Below, one piece after another: positions 1 to 8,956 of a stretch of 64,000 nt of DNA. Source of the DNA: Streptomyces specialis (lineage in GTDB: Bacteria; Actinomycetota; Actinomycetes; Streptomycetales; Streptomycetaceae). Both the position numbers and the translations under genes were made by a program. The stretch lies in the NCBI RefSeq assembly GCF_001493375.1, contig NZ_LN929894.1, positions 238,513 through 302,512 on the forward strand. The letters are read 5' to 3'. Within the stretch, counting starts at the first letter, position 1. Each line of letters starts with the position of its first letter. The notes below the pieces were generated by a model. The model saw only the letters and a list, made by a program, of their open reading frames with translations, was not told the origin of the DNA and did no database searches.

Positions 1-585
1 GCGGCGTGGGGCGCGGGCGGCGGGCGGGGCGGCCGGGACGACGGCGGCGCGGGCGGCGGCGGCCAGCGACAGCGGCCGGAAACCGGCCGCGACGGCGGCG
101 CGCAGCAGTCGCACGAGGGCCCGTTCGCCGCAGCGCAGCCAGGTCGCGGCGAGGAGGCCGACGGCCAGGTGCGCCGCGAGCAGCAGCCAGGGCGCGGCGG
201 GATCGGCGCCCGTGGTGCCGGCGAGCGGGCTCAGCGGGTCGCCGAAATCGCCGCCGGCACAGACCAGATCCACGCCGAGCATCCGCAGCGGGCCGGTGAC
301 CGGCCCGCCGCCGGGCCCGTAACAGGCGGTCTGCCCGGCCGTGAAGACGGTGTCCGCGCCGAGCTGGAGCGGGATCAGCAGGGCGGCGATGGCCCCGAAC
401 CCGCGCTCGCGGTCCCCGGCGAGCGCCAGGGCCGGCGCCAGGACGGCGGCCGAGACGGCGACGACGGGCACGGCGGGCAACGGAGCGCCGGAGAGCAGGA
501 CATGGGCTCCTACGGACAGGGTGACGCAGAGCGCGGTGAACACCACCGCGCGCGTCACCCGGATCCAGAAGGCCGTCATGTCCAT
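1..585 (-). CDS. Membrane protein, C-terminus cut by the left window edge
   Basis: Reading right to left from an ATG at 585, the frame stays open for 195 codons to the window edge, so only the N-terminal part is present. After a short MDMTAFWIR start come hydrophobic stretches at about residues 13-32 and 36-52, a loop with paired cysteines (TACYG and LVCAGGDF), and another membrane segment (WLLLAAHLAVGLLAA). An in-frame GTG at 603 would add six residues; neither start has a clear ribosome-binding site. It is divergent from dnaE, with about 170-190 bp between them. I recognise no family beyond an actinobacterial integral membrane protein. The opposite-strand frames here are strings of R/G/A and look like shadows. 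Confidence 0.6.
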   Translation of the reverse strand, partial: MDMTAFWIRVTRAVVFTALCVTLSVGAHVLLSGAPLPAVPVVAVSAAVLAPALALAGDRERGFGAIAALLIPLQLGADTVFTAGQTACYGPGGGPVTGPLRMLGVDLVCAGGDFGDPLSPLAGTTGADPAAPWLLLAAHLAVGLLAATWLRCGERALVRLLRAAVAAGFRPLSLAAAARAAVVPAAPPAARAPRR

Positions 586-775
586 CGGGAAGGAGTGTGC
601 CACGGTGTCGTGTACGGGGGCGATAAGGGGATCGCGTTGACCTTGGACGTTACCGTTCACGGCCCCTCTGACCTGCGGAAACGCGCGTGTTACGAGTCCG
701 GGTGGGGGCGGTCGGCGGGCGGGTGGCGGATGTAGGGTTCGGGTATCCCTGACCCTGCTGCGGAAGGCCCGTGGA

Positions 776-3700
776 GTGACCAAGCCCTTCACACACCTGC
801 ATGTGCACACCCAGTACTCGCTGCTCGACGGAGCGGCGCGGCTGAAGGACATGTTCAAGGCGTGCCAGGAGATGGGCATGTCACACATCGCGATCACGGA
901 CCACGGCAACCTGCACGGCGCGTACGACTTCTTCCAGCAGGCGCGCGGCGCGGGCGTCACACCGATCATCGGGATCGAGGCGTACGTGGCGCCGGAGTCG
1001 CGGCGGCACAAGCGGCGCGTGCAGTGGGGGCAGCCGCACCAGAAGAAGGACGACGTCTCCGGCTCCGGCGGTTACACGCACAAGACGATCTGGGCCTACA
1101 ACAAGACCGGGCTGCACAACCTGTTCCGGCTCTCCTCCGACGCCTACACCGAGGGCTTCTTCGTCAAGTGGCCCCGGATGGACAAGGAGACCATCGCGCA
1201 GTACAGCGAGGGCCTGATCGCCTCCACCGGCTGCCCGTCGGGCGAGGTCCAGACCCGGCTGCGGCTGGGGCAGTACGACGAGGCCCGCAGGGCGGCGGCC
1301 GAGTACCGGGAGATCTTCGGCAAGGAGCGGTACTTCCTGGAGCTGATGGACCACGGCCTGGAGATCGAGACCCGGGTCAGGGACGGGCTGTTGAGGATCG
1401 GCAAGGAGGTGGGCATCCCGCCGCTGGTCACCAACGACTCGCACTACACGCACGCGCACGAGGCCGGCGCGCACGACGCGCTGCTGTGCGTGCAGACCGG
1501 GAAGAACCTCTCCGACCCGGACCGTTTCCGGTTCGACGGCACGGGCTACTACCTGAAGTCGCCGCAGGAGATGTACGCCATCGACTCCTCCGACGCCTGG
1601 CAGGAGGGCTGCGCCAACACCCGGCTGGTCGCCGAACAGGTGGACATCGACGGCTGGTTCGAGCCGCGCGACCTGATGCCGCGCTTCGACGTGCCCGAGG
1701 GGTACACGGAGGTGACCTGGTTCCGGGAGGAGGTCAAGCGCGGCATGGCCCGCCGCTACCCGGGCGGGGTGCCGGAGGACCGGCAGAAGCAGGCCGAGTA
1801 CGAGATGGACGTCATCATCCAGATGGGGTTCCCCGGGTACTTCCTCGTGGTCGCCGACTTCATCATGTGGGCCAAGGAGCAGGGCATCGCGGTCGGCCCC
1901 GGGCGCGGCTCGGCGGCGGGTTCCATCGTGGCGTACGCGATGGGCATCACCGACCTCGACCCGATCGACCACGGCCTGATCTTCGAGCGGTTCCTCAACC
2001 CCGAGCGCGTCTCCATGCCGGACGTCGACATCGACTTCGACGAGCGCAGGCGCGGCGAGGTCATCCGTTACGTGACGGAGAAGTACGGCGCCGACAAGGT
2101 GTCGATGATCGGCACCTACGGCACCATCAAGGCGAAGGCCGCCATCAAGGACGCCTCCCGCGTGCTGGGTTACCCGTACGCGATGGGCGACCGGATCACC
2201 AAGGCCATGCCCGCCGACGTCCTCGGCAAGGGCATCCCGCTCTCCGGCATCACCGACAAGGACCACCCGCGCTACAGCGAGGCGGCCGAGGTCCGGGGGA
2301 TGTACGAGAACGAGGCGGACGTCAAGAAGGTCATCGACACCGCGCGCGGACTGGAGGGCCTGGTCCGGCAGATGGGCATGCACGCGGCCGGCGTGATCAT
2401 GTCCAGCGAGCGGCTGGTGGACCATGTGCCGCTGTTCGCGCCGAAGAACGACGGCGTCGTCGTCACGCAGTGGGACTACCCCACGTGTGAGGCGCTCGGG
2501 CTGCTGAAGATGGACTTCCTCGGCCTGCGCAACCTCACGATCATGGACGACGCGGTCAAGCTCATCAAGAAGAACAAGGGCGTCGAGATCGAGCTGCTGA
2601 AGCTGGCGCTCGACGACCCCAAGACGTTCGAACTGCTGGGCCGCGGCGACACCCTGGGGGTGTTCCAGTTCGACGGCGGGCCGATGCGTTCCCTGCTGCG
2701 CATGATGAAGCCCACGGACTTCGAGGACATCTCCGCCGTCGGCGCCCTGTACCGGCCGGGCCCGATGGGCATGAACTCGCACATCAACTACGCGCTGCGG
2801 AAGAACGGCCAGCAGGAGATCACCCCGATCCACCCGGAGCTGGAGGAGCCGCTGCGGGAGGTCCTGGACGTCACCCACGGCCTGATCGTGTACCAGGAGC
2901 AGGTGCAGAAGGCCGCGCAGGTCCTCGCCGGGTACTCGCTCGGACAAGCGGACCTGCTGCGGCGGGCGATGGGCAAGAAGAAGAAGGAGATCCTCGACAA
3001 GGAGTTCGTCCCCTTCCAGCGCGGCATGCGGGACAACGGGTACTCCGACGAGGCGATCCAGGCCGTGTGGGACGTGCTGGTCCCGTTCTCCGGCTACGCG
3101 TTCAACAAGGCCCACTCCTCGGCGTACGGCCTGGTCACCTACTGGACCGCGTACCTGAAGGCCAACTACCCGGCCGAGTACATGGCGGCGCTGCTGACGT
3201 CGGTCCGCGACGACAAGGACAAGTCGGCCGTCTACCTCAACGAGTGCCGCCGGATGGGCATCCGGGTGCTGCCGCCGGATGTCAACGAGTCCGAGGCGCA
3301 CTTCACGCCGCGCGGCGACGACGTGATCGTCTTCGGTCTCACCGCCGTCCGCAACGTCGGGCAGAACGTGGTGGATTCGATCGTCGCGACGCGGAAGGCG
3401 AAGGGGAAGTACAGCTCCTTCCCGGACTTCCTGGACAAGGTGGAGGCGGTGGTCTGCAACAAGCGGACCATCGAGTCGCTGATCAAGGCGGGCGCGTTCG
3501 ACACCCTGAACCACACCCGCAAGGGCCTCACCGCGCACTTCGAGTCGATGATCGACAACGTGGTGCAGGTCAAGCGGAAGGAGGCCGAGGGGCAGTTCGA
3601 CCTCTTCGGCGGCATGGACGAGGACGGCGGCGGCGACGGTCCCGGCTTCGGCATGGACGTCGTGTTCTCCGAGGAGGAGTGGGAGAAGACCTATCTCCTC

Positions 3701-4315
3701 GCGCAGGAACGGGAGATGCTCGGTCTCTACGTCTCCGACCACCCGCTGTTCGGCATCGAGCACGTTCTCGACGAGAAGGCGGACGCCGCGATCTCGGCGC
3801 TCACGGGCGGGGATCACGCGGACGGCGCGATCGTCACCATCGGCGGCATCATCTCGACTCTCCAGCGCAAGATGACCAAGCAGGGCAACCCCTGGGCGAT
3901 CGCCACCGTCGAGGACCTGGCCGGCTCGATCGACTGCATGTTCTTCCCCGCCAGCTACCAGCTCGTCTCCACCCAACTCGTCGAGGACGCCGTGGTGTTC
4001 GTCAAGGGGCGGCTGGACAAGCGGGAGGACGTGCCCCGGCTGGTCGCCATGGAGCTGATGGTGCCGGACCTGTCGGAGGCGTCGGCCGACGCGCCCGTGA
4101 CGATCACCATCCCGGGTGTGAAGATCACGCCTCCGCTGGTGGCCCAGTTGCGGGAGGTGCTCAGCCAGCACCGGGGGCCGACGGAGGTCAGGGTGAAGGT
4201 CCAGGACAGCCGCACCACGCGGGTGCTGAGGCTGGACCGGGACCGGGTCCGGGCCGATCCCGCGCTGTTCGGTGACCTCAAGGCGCTGCTCGGACCTGCG
4301 TGTTTGGCCGGTTGA
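776..4315 (+). CDS. dnaE: DNA polymerase III subunit alpha (replicative polymerase)
   Basis: Catalytic polymerase of the chromosomal replisome, 1179 aa, the usual length for actinobacterial DnaE1. An N-terminal PHP domain begins with HLHVHTQYS (residues 7-15) and TDHGN. The C-family palm carries GPGRGSAAGS and the metal-binding aspartates in PDVDIDFDE (about 414-422), with a further Asp in FQFDGG (about 630). VYQEQVQ, MGKKKKE and FNKAHSSAYG follow in the fingers, and an OB fold lies around 1020-1090. The GTG start is preceded by GGAAG 7 nt upstream and gives the canonical MTKPFTHLHVHT beginning. A TAGGGT box at 733-738 could be its -10. The stop codon lies inside a 20-bp tandem repeat. Confidence 0.98.
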   Translation: MTKPFTHLHVHTQYSLLDGAARLKDMFKACQEMGMSHIAITDHGNLHGAYDFFQQARGAGVTPIIGIEAYVAPESRRHKRRVQWGQPHQKKDDVSGSGGYTHKTIWAYNKTGLHNLFRLSSDAYTEGFFVKWPRMDKETIAQYSEGLIASTGCPSGEVQTRLRLGQYDEARRAAAEYREIFGKERYFLELMDHGLEIETRVRDGLLRIGKEVGIPPLVTNDSHYTHAHEAGAHDALLCVQTGKNLSDPDRFRFDGTGYYLKSPQEMYAIDSSDAWQEGCANTRLVAEQVDIDGWFEPRDLMPRFDVPEGYTEVTWFREEVKRGMARRYPGGVPEDRQKQAEYEMDVIIQMGFPGYFLVVADFIMWAKEQGIAVGPGRGSAAGSIVAYAMGITDLDPIDHGLIFERFLNPERVSMPDVDIDFDERRRGEVIRYVTEKYGADKVSMIGTYGTIKAKAAIKDASRVLGYPYAMGDRITKAMPADVLGKGIPLSGITDKDHPRYSEAAEVRGMYENEADVKKVIDTARGLEGLVRQMGMHAAGVIMSSERLVDHVPLFAPKNDGVVVTQWDYPTCEALGLLKMDFLGLRNLTIMDDAVKLIKKNKGVEIELLKLALDDPKTFELLGRGDTLGVFQFDGGPMRSLLRMMKPTDFEDISAVGALYRPGPMGMNSHINYALRKNGQQEITPIHPELEEPLREVLDVTHGLIVYQEQVQKAAQVLAGYSLGQADLLRRAMGKKKKEILDKEFVPFQRGMRDNGYSDEAIQAVWDVLVPFSGYAFNKAHSSAYGLVTYWTAYLKANYPAEYMAALLTSVRDDKDKSAVYLNECRRMGIRVLPPDVNESEAHFTPRGDDVIVFGLTAVRNVGQNVVDSIVATRKAKGKYSSFPDFLDKVEAVVCNKRTIESLIKAGAFDTLNHTRKGLTAHFESMIDNVVQVKRKEAEGQFDLFGGMDEDGGGDGPGFGMDVVFSEEEWEKTYLLAQEREMLGLYVSDHPLFGIEHVLDEKADAAISALTGGDHADGAIVTIGGIISTLQRKMTKQGNPWAIATVEDLAGSIDCMFFPASYQLVSTQLVEDAVVFVKGRLDKREDVPRLVAMELMVPDLSEASADAPVTITIPGVKITPPLVAQLREVLSQHRGPTEVRVKVQDSRTTRVLRLDRDRVRADPALFGDLKALLGPACLAG

Positions 4316-4340
4316 TGCCCTGCTTGGCCGGTTGATGCCC
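4301..4340 (+). repeat. 20-bp tandem duplication spanning the dnaE stop codon
   Basis: Two adjacent 20-bp copies (4301-4320 and 4321-4340) differ at one base and both contain TTGGCCGGTTGATGCCC. The first copy includes the dnaE stop codon. A degenerate third copy may follow at about 4343-4360. Duplication by replication slippage is the simplest reading. Confidence 0.8.
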
Positions 4341-4441
4341 GCGTGTTGGCGGGATGATGGAAGTGGCTTTACCTGAACGCGGCGCACTCCACACTACCTT
4401 CGAAAACGGAGCGAAATCGCCGTGTGAGGGGTGGAAACGCC

Positions 4442-4615
4442 ATGGATGTGCGGATGGTCAGAAAAGCAATGTTTCTGATCCGTGAAGTGCACGCGTCCCG
4501 CCAGGACGCCGTGCACGCCCTGCTGGAGTACTTCCCGGGATCGGCCTTCGAGGACCGGCTGCGCTGTGTCCACGAAGCCTGGGACATGCTCAGCCGGAGC
4601 GCGCACCGCGTGTGA
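4442..4615 (+). CDS. Small conserved hypothetical protein (57 aa)
   Basis: A short protein beginning MDVRMVRKAMFLIREVHASR and ending WDMLSRSAHRV. The likely ATG at 4442 has a GGGTGG-like ribosome-binding site about 7 nt upstream; an in-frame GTG at 4424 would add six residues. The composition (helical, amphipathic, with real codon bias in position three) supports coding. It stands alone between dnaE and a strong hairpin terminator that begins 23 bp after its stop. No domain is recognised; two regular helices separated by YFPGSAFED are likely. Function unknown. Confidence 0.6.
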   Translation: MDVRMVRKAMFLIREVHASRQDAVHALLEYFPGSAFEDRLRCVHEAWDMLSRSAHRV

Positions 4616-4637
4616 CGGAGGCGGACCGGTGATCGCG

Positions 4638-4667
4638 GAGGGGCGCACCCCGCTCGGTGCGCCCCTC
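4638..4667. terminator. Bidirectional hairpin terminator
   Basis: A perfect 12-bp GC-rich stem (4638-4649 paired with 4656-4667) around a 6-nt CCGCTC loop. It lies between the convergent ends of the small plus-strand gene (stop 4615) and the minus-strand gene ending at 4701, so it can serve both. As usual in Streptomyces there is no long T tract. Confidence 0.85.
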
Positions 4668-4700
4668 TTCCGTGTCCGCCCACGGGTCCGGCGCGCGCGG

Positions 4701-4835
4701 TCAGTTGTGCCCGAACCGCTTCTCGCGTTTGCGGGACTTCGCCGTCTCCGCCGGTGCTCCCGCCTCCGACGTGCGGGTCTGCCCCGGCGAGGGCTGGGGG
4801 GTGGCCGGGCGGCTCCGGTTCTTGTTCTTGGCCAT
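4701..4835 (-). CDS. Small hydrophilic, highly charged protein (44 aa)
   Basis: Starts MAKNKNRSRP and ends KRFGHN, with a Pro/Ser/Thr-rich middle; 44 aa in all. An ideal AGGAGG lies 5 nt before the ATG, the best Shine-Dalgarno in this part of the window. Similar very small hydrophilic proteins with an MAKNKNR start and an RFGHN end are widespread in Streptomyces (from memory); their role is not known. Low complexity and high charge suggest an unstructured, possibly nucleic-acid-associated protein. It is divergent from the NYN gene. Confidence 0.75.
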   Translation of the reverse strand: MAKNKNRSRPATPQPSPGQTRTSEAGAPAETAKSRKREKRFGHN

Positions 4836-5027
4836 GATCGCCTCCTGATCACTTCGTTCCGTGGCGTGGAACGCTTTGCCGCGTTCAGATTCGCACGGCG
4901 GTGCATACTTCGCATTCCGGACAAGGTGGAGGGTGGATTCGCCACGCCGAAGATCGAGTTGGCACAGATAACGGCGGCCGGGTCGGGCAGACTCTGGGAA
5001 ACCGTTTCCGGTGAAAGAAGGTGCAAC

Positions 5028-6248
5028 GTGGACCGCTGCGTCGTCCTGGTGGACGCCGGGTATCTGCTCGGTGCCGCGGCCAGCCTTCTCGCCGGTGAAG
5101 CCGCCCGCCCCCGGATCTCCGTCGACCACAGCGCGCTCATCCAGGGCCTGCGCGAGCGGGCCGAGGCCGACACGGGCCGTGATCTCCTCCGTATCTACTG
5201 GTTCGACGGCGCCCCGGACCGGGTTCCCCAGCCGGAGCACCGGCGGCTGCGCGTGATGCCCCGCGTCACCGTCCGGCTCGGCGCGCTGACCCGCACCGAC
5301 GGGCGCTGGGCGCAGAAGGGCGTCGACGCCGCGATGCACGCCGAGCTGACCGAGCTGGCGCGGAACCGGGCCTGCGCCGACATCGTGCTCGTCACCGGCG
5401 ACGGCGACCTGCTGCCGGGGCTGATGTCGGCCAAGGAGCACGGTGTCGCCGTCCACCTGTGGGCCGTCCAGGCCGCGGGCGGCGACTACAACCAGTCCGA
5501 GGACCTGGTCGCCGAGGCCGACGAGCGCCGGGTGCTGGACCGGGCCTGGATCACCCGCGCCGTCCGCGTCAACGAGGCGACGGTCCCCGCGCCGCCGCAC
5601 ACCGTGACCCGCCCGGAGATCGCCGCCATCCTGGCCGCGCCGTTCCCCGACCCCACCGCGCCGTCCACCTCGCCCACGCCGCGCGAGCGGCCCGCCGCGG
5701 CGAAGAACGGCGTCCACCGCGAGAACGGCGAGCACCCGTTCCCCCCGGCGGACCGCGACCCGGGGGCGACGCCCGTCAAGGGGGTGCCGACCCCCAAGGA
5801 CCTGGCCACGCTCGGTCGTTCCGTCCAGCCCGCGGCGACGGCCACGCTGCGCTGGTCGTCCGACCGGGGCTGGGTGGACCGGGGCGTCCCGGAGGAGCCC
5901 GCCGAGATCGCCGCGCTGCCGATGCTCTCCCAGCTCACCACCGCCGAGCAGCGGTGGGCCGACCGGGAGGAGGACATCACGGCCGTCAGCGGTGACCCGT
6001 TCGAGGTCGGCCAGGTCTTCGCCCGCCGCTGGGCCGAACGGCTCGCCAACACCGCGCACTTGCAACGCCTGTCCAGCGAGTACCCCCGCATCCCGCACCG
6101 CATCGACGGCGAACTGCTGCGGTACGCCGCCCGGTTCGGGCTCCTGGCGCACAAGGACGACCAGATCGACGAGCAGGACCGGTACGCGATCAGAGCCGGT
6201 TTCTGGCGCGAGGTCGACGCCAGGACGGGCACCGAACGCGCCTCCTGA
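5028..6248 (+). CDS. NYN-domain protein (PIN-like putative ribonuclease)
   Basis: 406 aa. The first about 150 residues form a NYN/LabA-type PIN-like nuclease fold. The acidic residues that would bind metal are visible in VLVDAGYLL, YWFDGAPD, KGVDAAMH and VTGDGDLLPG. A Pro/Ala-rich linker (about 190-270) leads to a C-terminal region with QVFARRWAERL and a helical end that may be a winged-helix, OST-HTH-like nucleic-acid-binding module (inference). The GTG at 5028 was chosen because AGAAGG sits 6 nt upstream and it gives MDRCVVLVDAG; the longer open frame upstream has shadow-like composition. Probably acts on RNA; its substrate is unknown. Confidence 0.85.
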   Translation: MDRCVVLVDAGYLLGAAASLLAGEAARPRISVDHSALIQGLRERAEADTGRDLLRIYWFDGAPDRVPQPEHRRLRVMPRVTVRLGALTRTDGRWAQKGVDAAMHAELTELARNRACADIVLVTGDGDLLPGLMSAKEHGVAVHLWAVQAAGGDYNQSEDLVAEADERRVLDRAWITRAVRVNEATVPAPPHTVTRPEIAAILAAPFPDPTAPSTSPTPRERPAAAKNGVHRENGEHPFPPADRDPGATPVKGVPTPKDLATLGRSVQPAATATLRWSSDRGWVDRGVPEEPAEIAALPMLSQLTTAEQRWADREEDITAVSGDPFEVGQVFARRWAERLANTAHLQRLSSEYPRIPHRIDGELLRYAARFGLLAHKDDQIDEQDRYAIRAGFWREVDARTGTERAS

Positions 6249-6319
6249 CGTCCGCCGCGGCGCGCGGCCGCGACATGTCCGGAACGTACCCCCGGATCCC
6301 GGCACCCGTGTGACCCGCG

Positions 6320-6325
6320 TAGGCT
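6320..6325 (+). promoter_or_regulatory. -10 box (TAGGCT) of a leaderless promoter for the ABC exporter
   Basis: TAGGCT ends 8 nt before the GTG at 6334. That is the distance expected if transcription starts at the first base of the start codon, and no Shine-Dalgarno is present. This arrangement is common in actinobacteria. Confidence 0.55.
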
Positions 6326-6333
6326 CGTGCACC

Positions 6334-7389
6334 GTGGCCTCATCTATCGCACGGCCCTGGCCCGGGCTCGCGGCACCCGAGCACACCCCGGACGGCACCG
6401 CGTCCGCCCCGGCGGCGTTCACCGTGCGCGGCCTGACCAAGACCTATCCGGCCCGGCGCCTCAAGCGCTCCCGGACCGCCGCGGAACCGGCGGCGCCGGC
6501 CAGCGACCGGATCACGCTCGACGTGGCGCGCGGCGAGATCTTCGGACTGCTCGGCCCCAACGGCGCGGGGAAGACCACACTCGTCAAGCAGCTCACCGGG
6601 CTGCTGCGGCCGGACTCCGGCGCCATCACGCTGCTCGGCCACGATCTGGTGCGCCACCCGCGCCGCGCCGCGCGGCTGCTGGCGTACCTGGGGCAGGAGT
6701 CGACGGCGCTGGACGAGCTGACCGTCGCGCTGGCCGCCGAGACCACCGCCCGGCTGCGCGGCCTGGACGCCGGGGCGGCGCGCCGGGAACGGGACGCCGT
6801 CATCGAGGAGCTGGGCCTGGGGCCGATCGCCTCCCGGCCGCTGAAGCGGCTCTCCGGCGGGGAGCGCCGGCTGGCGTGCGTGGCCGCCGCCCTCACCGGC
6901 AGCCGTCCGGTCCTGGTGCTGGACGAGCCGACCGCGGGCATGGACCCCGTCGCCCGCCGCGCGGTCTGGGCGGCCGTGGACCGGCGCCGCGCCCTGGACG
7001 GCACGACGGTCGTGCTGGTCACGCACAACGTCATCGAGGCGGAGACCGTGCTCGACCGGGTCGCCGTGCTGGACGCGGGCCGGGTCATCGCCTGCGACAC
7101 CCCCGACGGCCTGAAGGCGCTGGTCGGCACGGAGGTGCGGCTCGATCTGGTGTGGCGCGGTGAGCCACCGCTCGCGGTGCGGGAGATCGCGGCGTTGCGG
7201 CACCTGGCGGCGGTCGCTGGCCGCCGCTGGACGCTGCGGCTGCCCCCCGACCGGGCGCGTGCCGTGGTCGCCGCCGTCACACAGGGCCCGGCGTTCGCGG
7301 CCCTGGACGACTTCACGCTCGCCACGCCCAGCCTGGAGGACGTCTACCTGGCCCTCGGCGGGCGCGGTGAGGGGCTGGTCAGGTCATGA
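6334..7389 (+). CDS. ABC exporter ATP-binding subunit
   Basis: 351 aa, DrrA/CcmA-like ATPase. It has Walker A GPNGAGKTT (about residues 74-82), Q-loop GQES, signature LSGGE (about 172), Walker B VLVLDEPTAG (about 193) and H-loop VTHN. The C-terminal extension of about 90 residues is typical of drug-exporter ATPases. The GTG start follows a leaderless -10 and has an Ala/Pro-rich N-terminus before FTVRGLTKTYP. The stop overlaps the permease start (ATGA), so the two are translationally coupled and form one transporter. The substrate cannot be told from sequence. Confidence 0.93.
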   Translation: MASSIARPWPGLAAPEHTPDGTASAPAAFTVRGLTKTYPARRLKRSRTAAEPAAPASDRITLDVARGEIFGLLGPNGAGKTTLVKQLTGLLRPDSGAITLLGHDLVRHPRRAARLLAYLGQESTALDELTVALAAETTARLRGLDAGAARRERDAVIEELGLGPIASRPLKRLSGGERRLACVAAALTGSRPVLVLDEPTAGMDPVARRAVWAAVDRRRALDGTTVVLVTHNVIEAETVLDRVAVLDAGRVIACDTPDGLKALVGTEVRLDLVWRGEPPLAVREIAALRHLAAVAGRRWTLRLPPDRARAVVAAVTQGPAFAALDDFTLATPSLEDVYLALGGRGEGLVRS

Positions 7390-8156
7390 CGGCGGTGGTG
7401 CCGCCGGCGCCGCCGGCCCGGCTGTGTCCCTCGCTGGCGGCCGTGTACCGGGCGCAGCTCTCGCGGGCGCGGGGGGCCCGGATCCCGCTGCTGTTCGTCG
7501 CCACCTTCCAGTCGATCGGGATCATGGTCCTGATGCGCGGCGTCGTGGACGGCGGCGACGGGGACGAGGCGCGGGCCGTCGTCGCCGGGTCGGCCGTGCT
7601 CGTCGTGGCGTTCGTCGCGCTCAACCTCCTCGCCCAGTACTTCGGGCAGCTCCGGGCCACCGGAGGTCTGGACCACTACGCCACGCTCCCGGTGCCCGCC
7701 GCCGCCGTGGCGCTGGGCACGGCGGCGGCCTACGCGTCGTTCACCGTGCCGGGTGTCGTGGTCACGGCCGTCTGCGGCGCGCTGTTGTACCAGCTCCCGA
7801 TGGGCGGGCTGTGGGTGCTGCTGGCCGTCGTGCCGCTGGCCGGGGCCGCGCTCGCCGGGCTCGGCGCCGCGCTGGGGCTGCTCGCCCCGCGTCCGGAGCT
7901 GGCCACCCTCTGCGGGCAGCTCGGCATGTCCGCCGCGCTGCTCCTGGGCGTACTGCCCGAGGCGCGGCTGCCGGAGCCGGTGCGGTGGCTGCGGGACCTG
8001 CTGCCGTCCACCTACGGCGTGGACGCGCTGGCCACCGCGCTGGAGCCGGGACCCGACTGGGGTTCGGTCGCCGCCGACCTCGCGGTCTGCGCGGGGGTGG
8101 GCGTCGCGGCGCTGGCGCTGGCCACCTGGGCGTACCGGCGGGCCGCTCTGCGCTGA
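7386..8156 (+). CDS. ABC-2 type exporter permease
   Basis: 256 aa with about six hydrophobic segments (for example [41 protein letters not shown] and LAVCAGVGVAALALATWAY), the layout of ABC-2 membrane subunits. A conserved-looking amphipathic region RWLRDLLPSTYGVDAL lies before the last helix, as in DrrB-type permeases. It overlaps the ATPase gene by 4 bp and is the only likely partner. Function: efflux of an unknown compound across the cytoplasmic membrane. Confidence 0.9.
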   Translation: MTAVVPPAPPARLCPSLAAVYRAQLSRARGARIPLLFVATFQSIGIMVLMRGVVDGGDGDEARAVVAGSAVLVVAFVALNLLAQYFGQLRATGGLDHYATLPVPAAAVALGTAAAYASFTVPGVVVTAVCGALLYQLPMGGLWVLLAVVPLAGAALAGLGAALGLLAPRPELATLCGQLGMSAALLLGVLPEARLPEPVRWLRDLLPSTYGVDALATALEPGPDWGSVAADLAVCAGVGVAALALATWAYRRAALR

Positions 8157-8263
8157 GGCGCGTGGCGGTGTGACGATACGCCCGCGCGCTGGTCGGGGCC
8201 GCCCTCACCGCCGAACGGCCGTCCCGTAAGCCGAACAGACGCCCGACCTGGCAGGATGACGGG

Positions 8264-8941
8264 GTGACCGTTCCGCAGCCCACTCCGGACCACCGTTCCG
8301 CCGCCGCCGCCGAGGCCGGCGCCGAGACCCCGGGCGGGGGGCGGGACCCCGGCGTCCCGGCCCCGGCGTCCCGGGCGGCCTGGGGACGGGAGATACGCGA
8401 GGCCCTGCTGGTGGCCGTGCCGGTCGCCGCGCTCACCGGTCTGGTGCTGGGCCTGGTGTGGCTGTGGCGCGCGCCGCGCGTGCCGCTGGTCTCGGACGGC
8501 GAGGCGGTGCTGCCGGCCAACGCCGAGGGGCAGCAGGCGATCGGCGCGGACGGCACGGTCCTGCTGATCGGCCTGGTGCTCGGCGCGGTCGCCGGGGGCG
8601 TCGTCTTCCTGCTGCGCCGCGCGGGCGGTGTGGCCGTGGTCCTCGGGCTCGCGGTGGGCGCCGGGCTCGGCTCGGTCCTCGCCTGGCGCCTGGGTGTGTG
8701 GCTGGGCCCGACCGACGACATCGCCGGGCACGCCCGGTCGCTGGGGGCGGACGTCGTGTTCGACGCCCCGCTGGGGATCGGCGCGAAGGGCGTGCTGCTC
8801 GGACTGCCGTTCGCGGCCGTGGCGGTCCACATGTTCTGCCTGTCCGTCTGGGGTCCGCGCGACCCGGCGCCGCTGCCCGCCGAGCTGCCCCACTGGTACG
8901 AACCGGCCCGGGACGCGGGCGCCGGGCGGACCGGGGACTGA
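8264..8941 (+). CDS. DUF2567 family membrane protein
   Basis: 225 aa. A Pro/Ala-rich cytosolic N-terminus (about 45 residues) is followed by four hydrophobic helices (about 48-68, 105-123, 127-147 and 175-195) with a VSDGEAVLPANAEG-like loop after the first. The pattern and its position next to ybaK and hisD match the actinobacterial DUF2567 family; no function is established. The GTG start lacks a Shine-Dalgarno, and a CAGGAT box ends a few bases before it, so a leaderless transcript is likely. It converges on the ybaK gene, with only 15 bp between the stops. Confidence 0.85.
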   Translation: MTVPQPTPDHRSAAAAEAGAETPGGGRDPGVPAPASRAAWGREIREALLVAVPVAALTGLVLGLVWLWRAPRVPLVSDGEAVLPANAEGQQAIGADGTVLLIGLVLGAVAGGVVFLLRRAGGVAVVLGLAVGAGLGSVLAWRLGVWLGPTDDIAGHARSLGADVVFDAPLGIGAKGVLLGLPFAAVAVHMFCLSVWGPRDPAPLPAELPHWYEPARDAGAGRTGD

Positions 8942-8956
8942 GCCGGTCCGCAGCCG

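Noticed and set aside
6..735. Plus-strand frames at the left edge
   Set aside because: Strings of R, G and A or low-complexity residues; the minus strand reads as a real membrane protein.
881..4387. A 1168-codon open frame on the minus strand opposite dnaE
   Set aside because: Rich in R, H, V, L and D without motifs, fully antisense to a certain gene; high GC keeps antisense frames open.
4855..4873. CGTTCC/GGAACG inverted repeat upstream of the NYN gene
   Set aside because: Only 6-bp arms with no matching regulator or promoter element; chance occurrence is likely in this composition.
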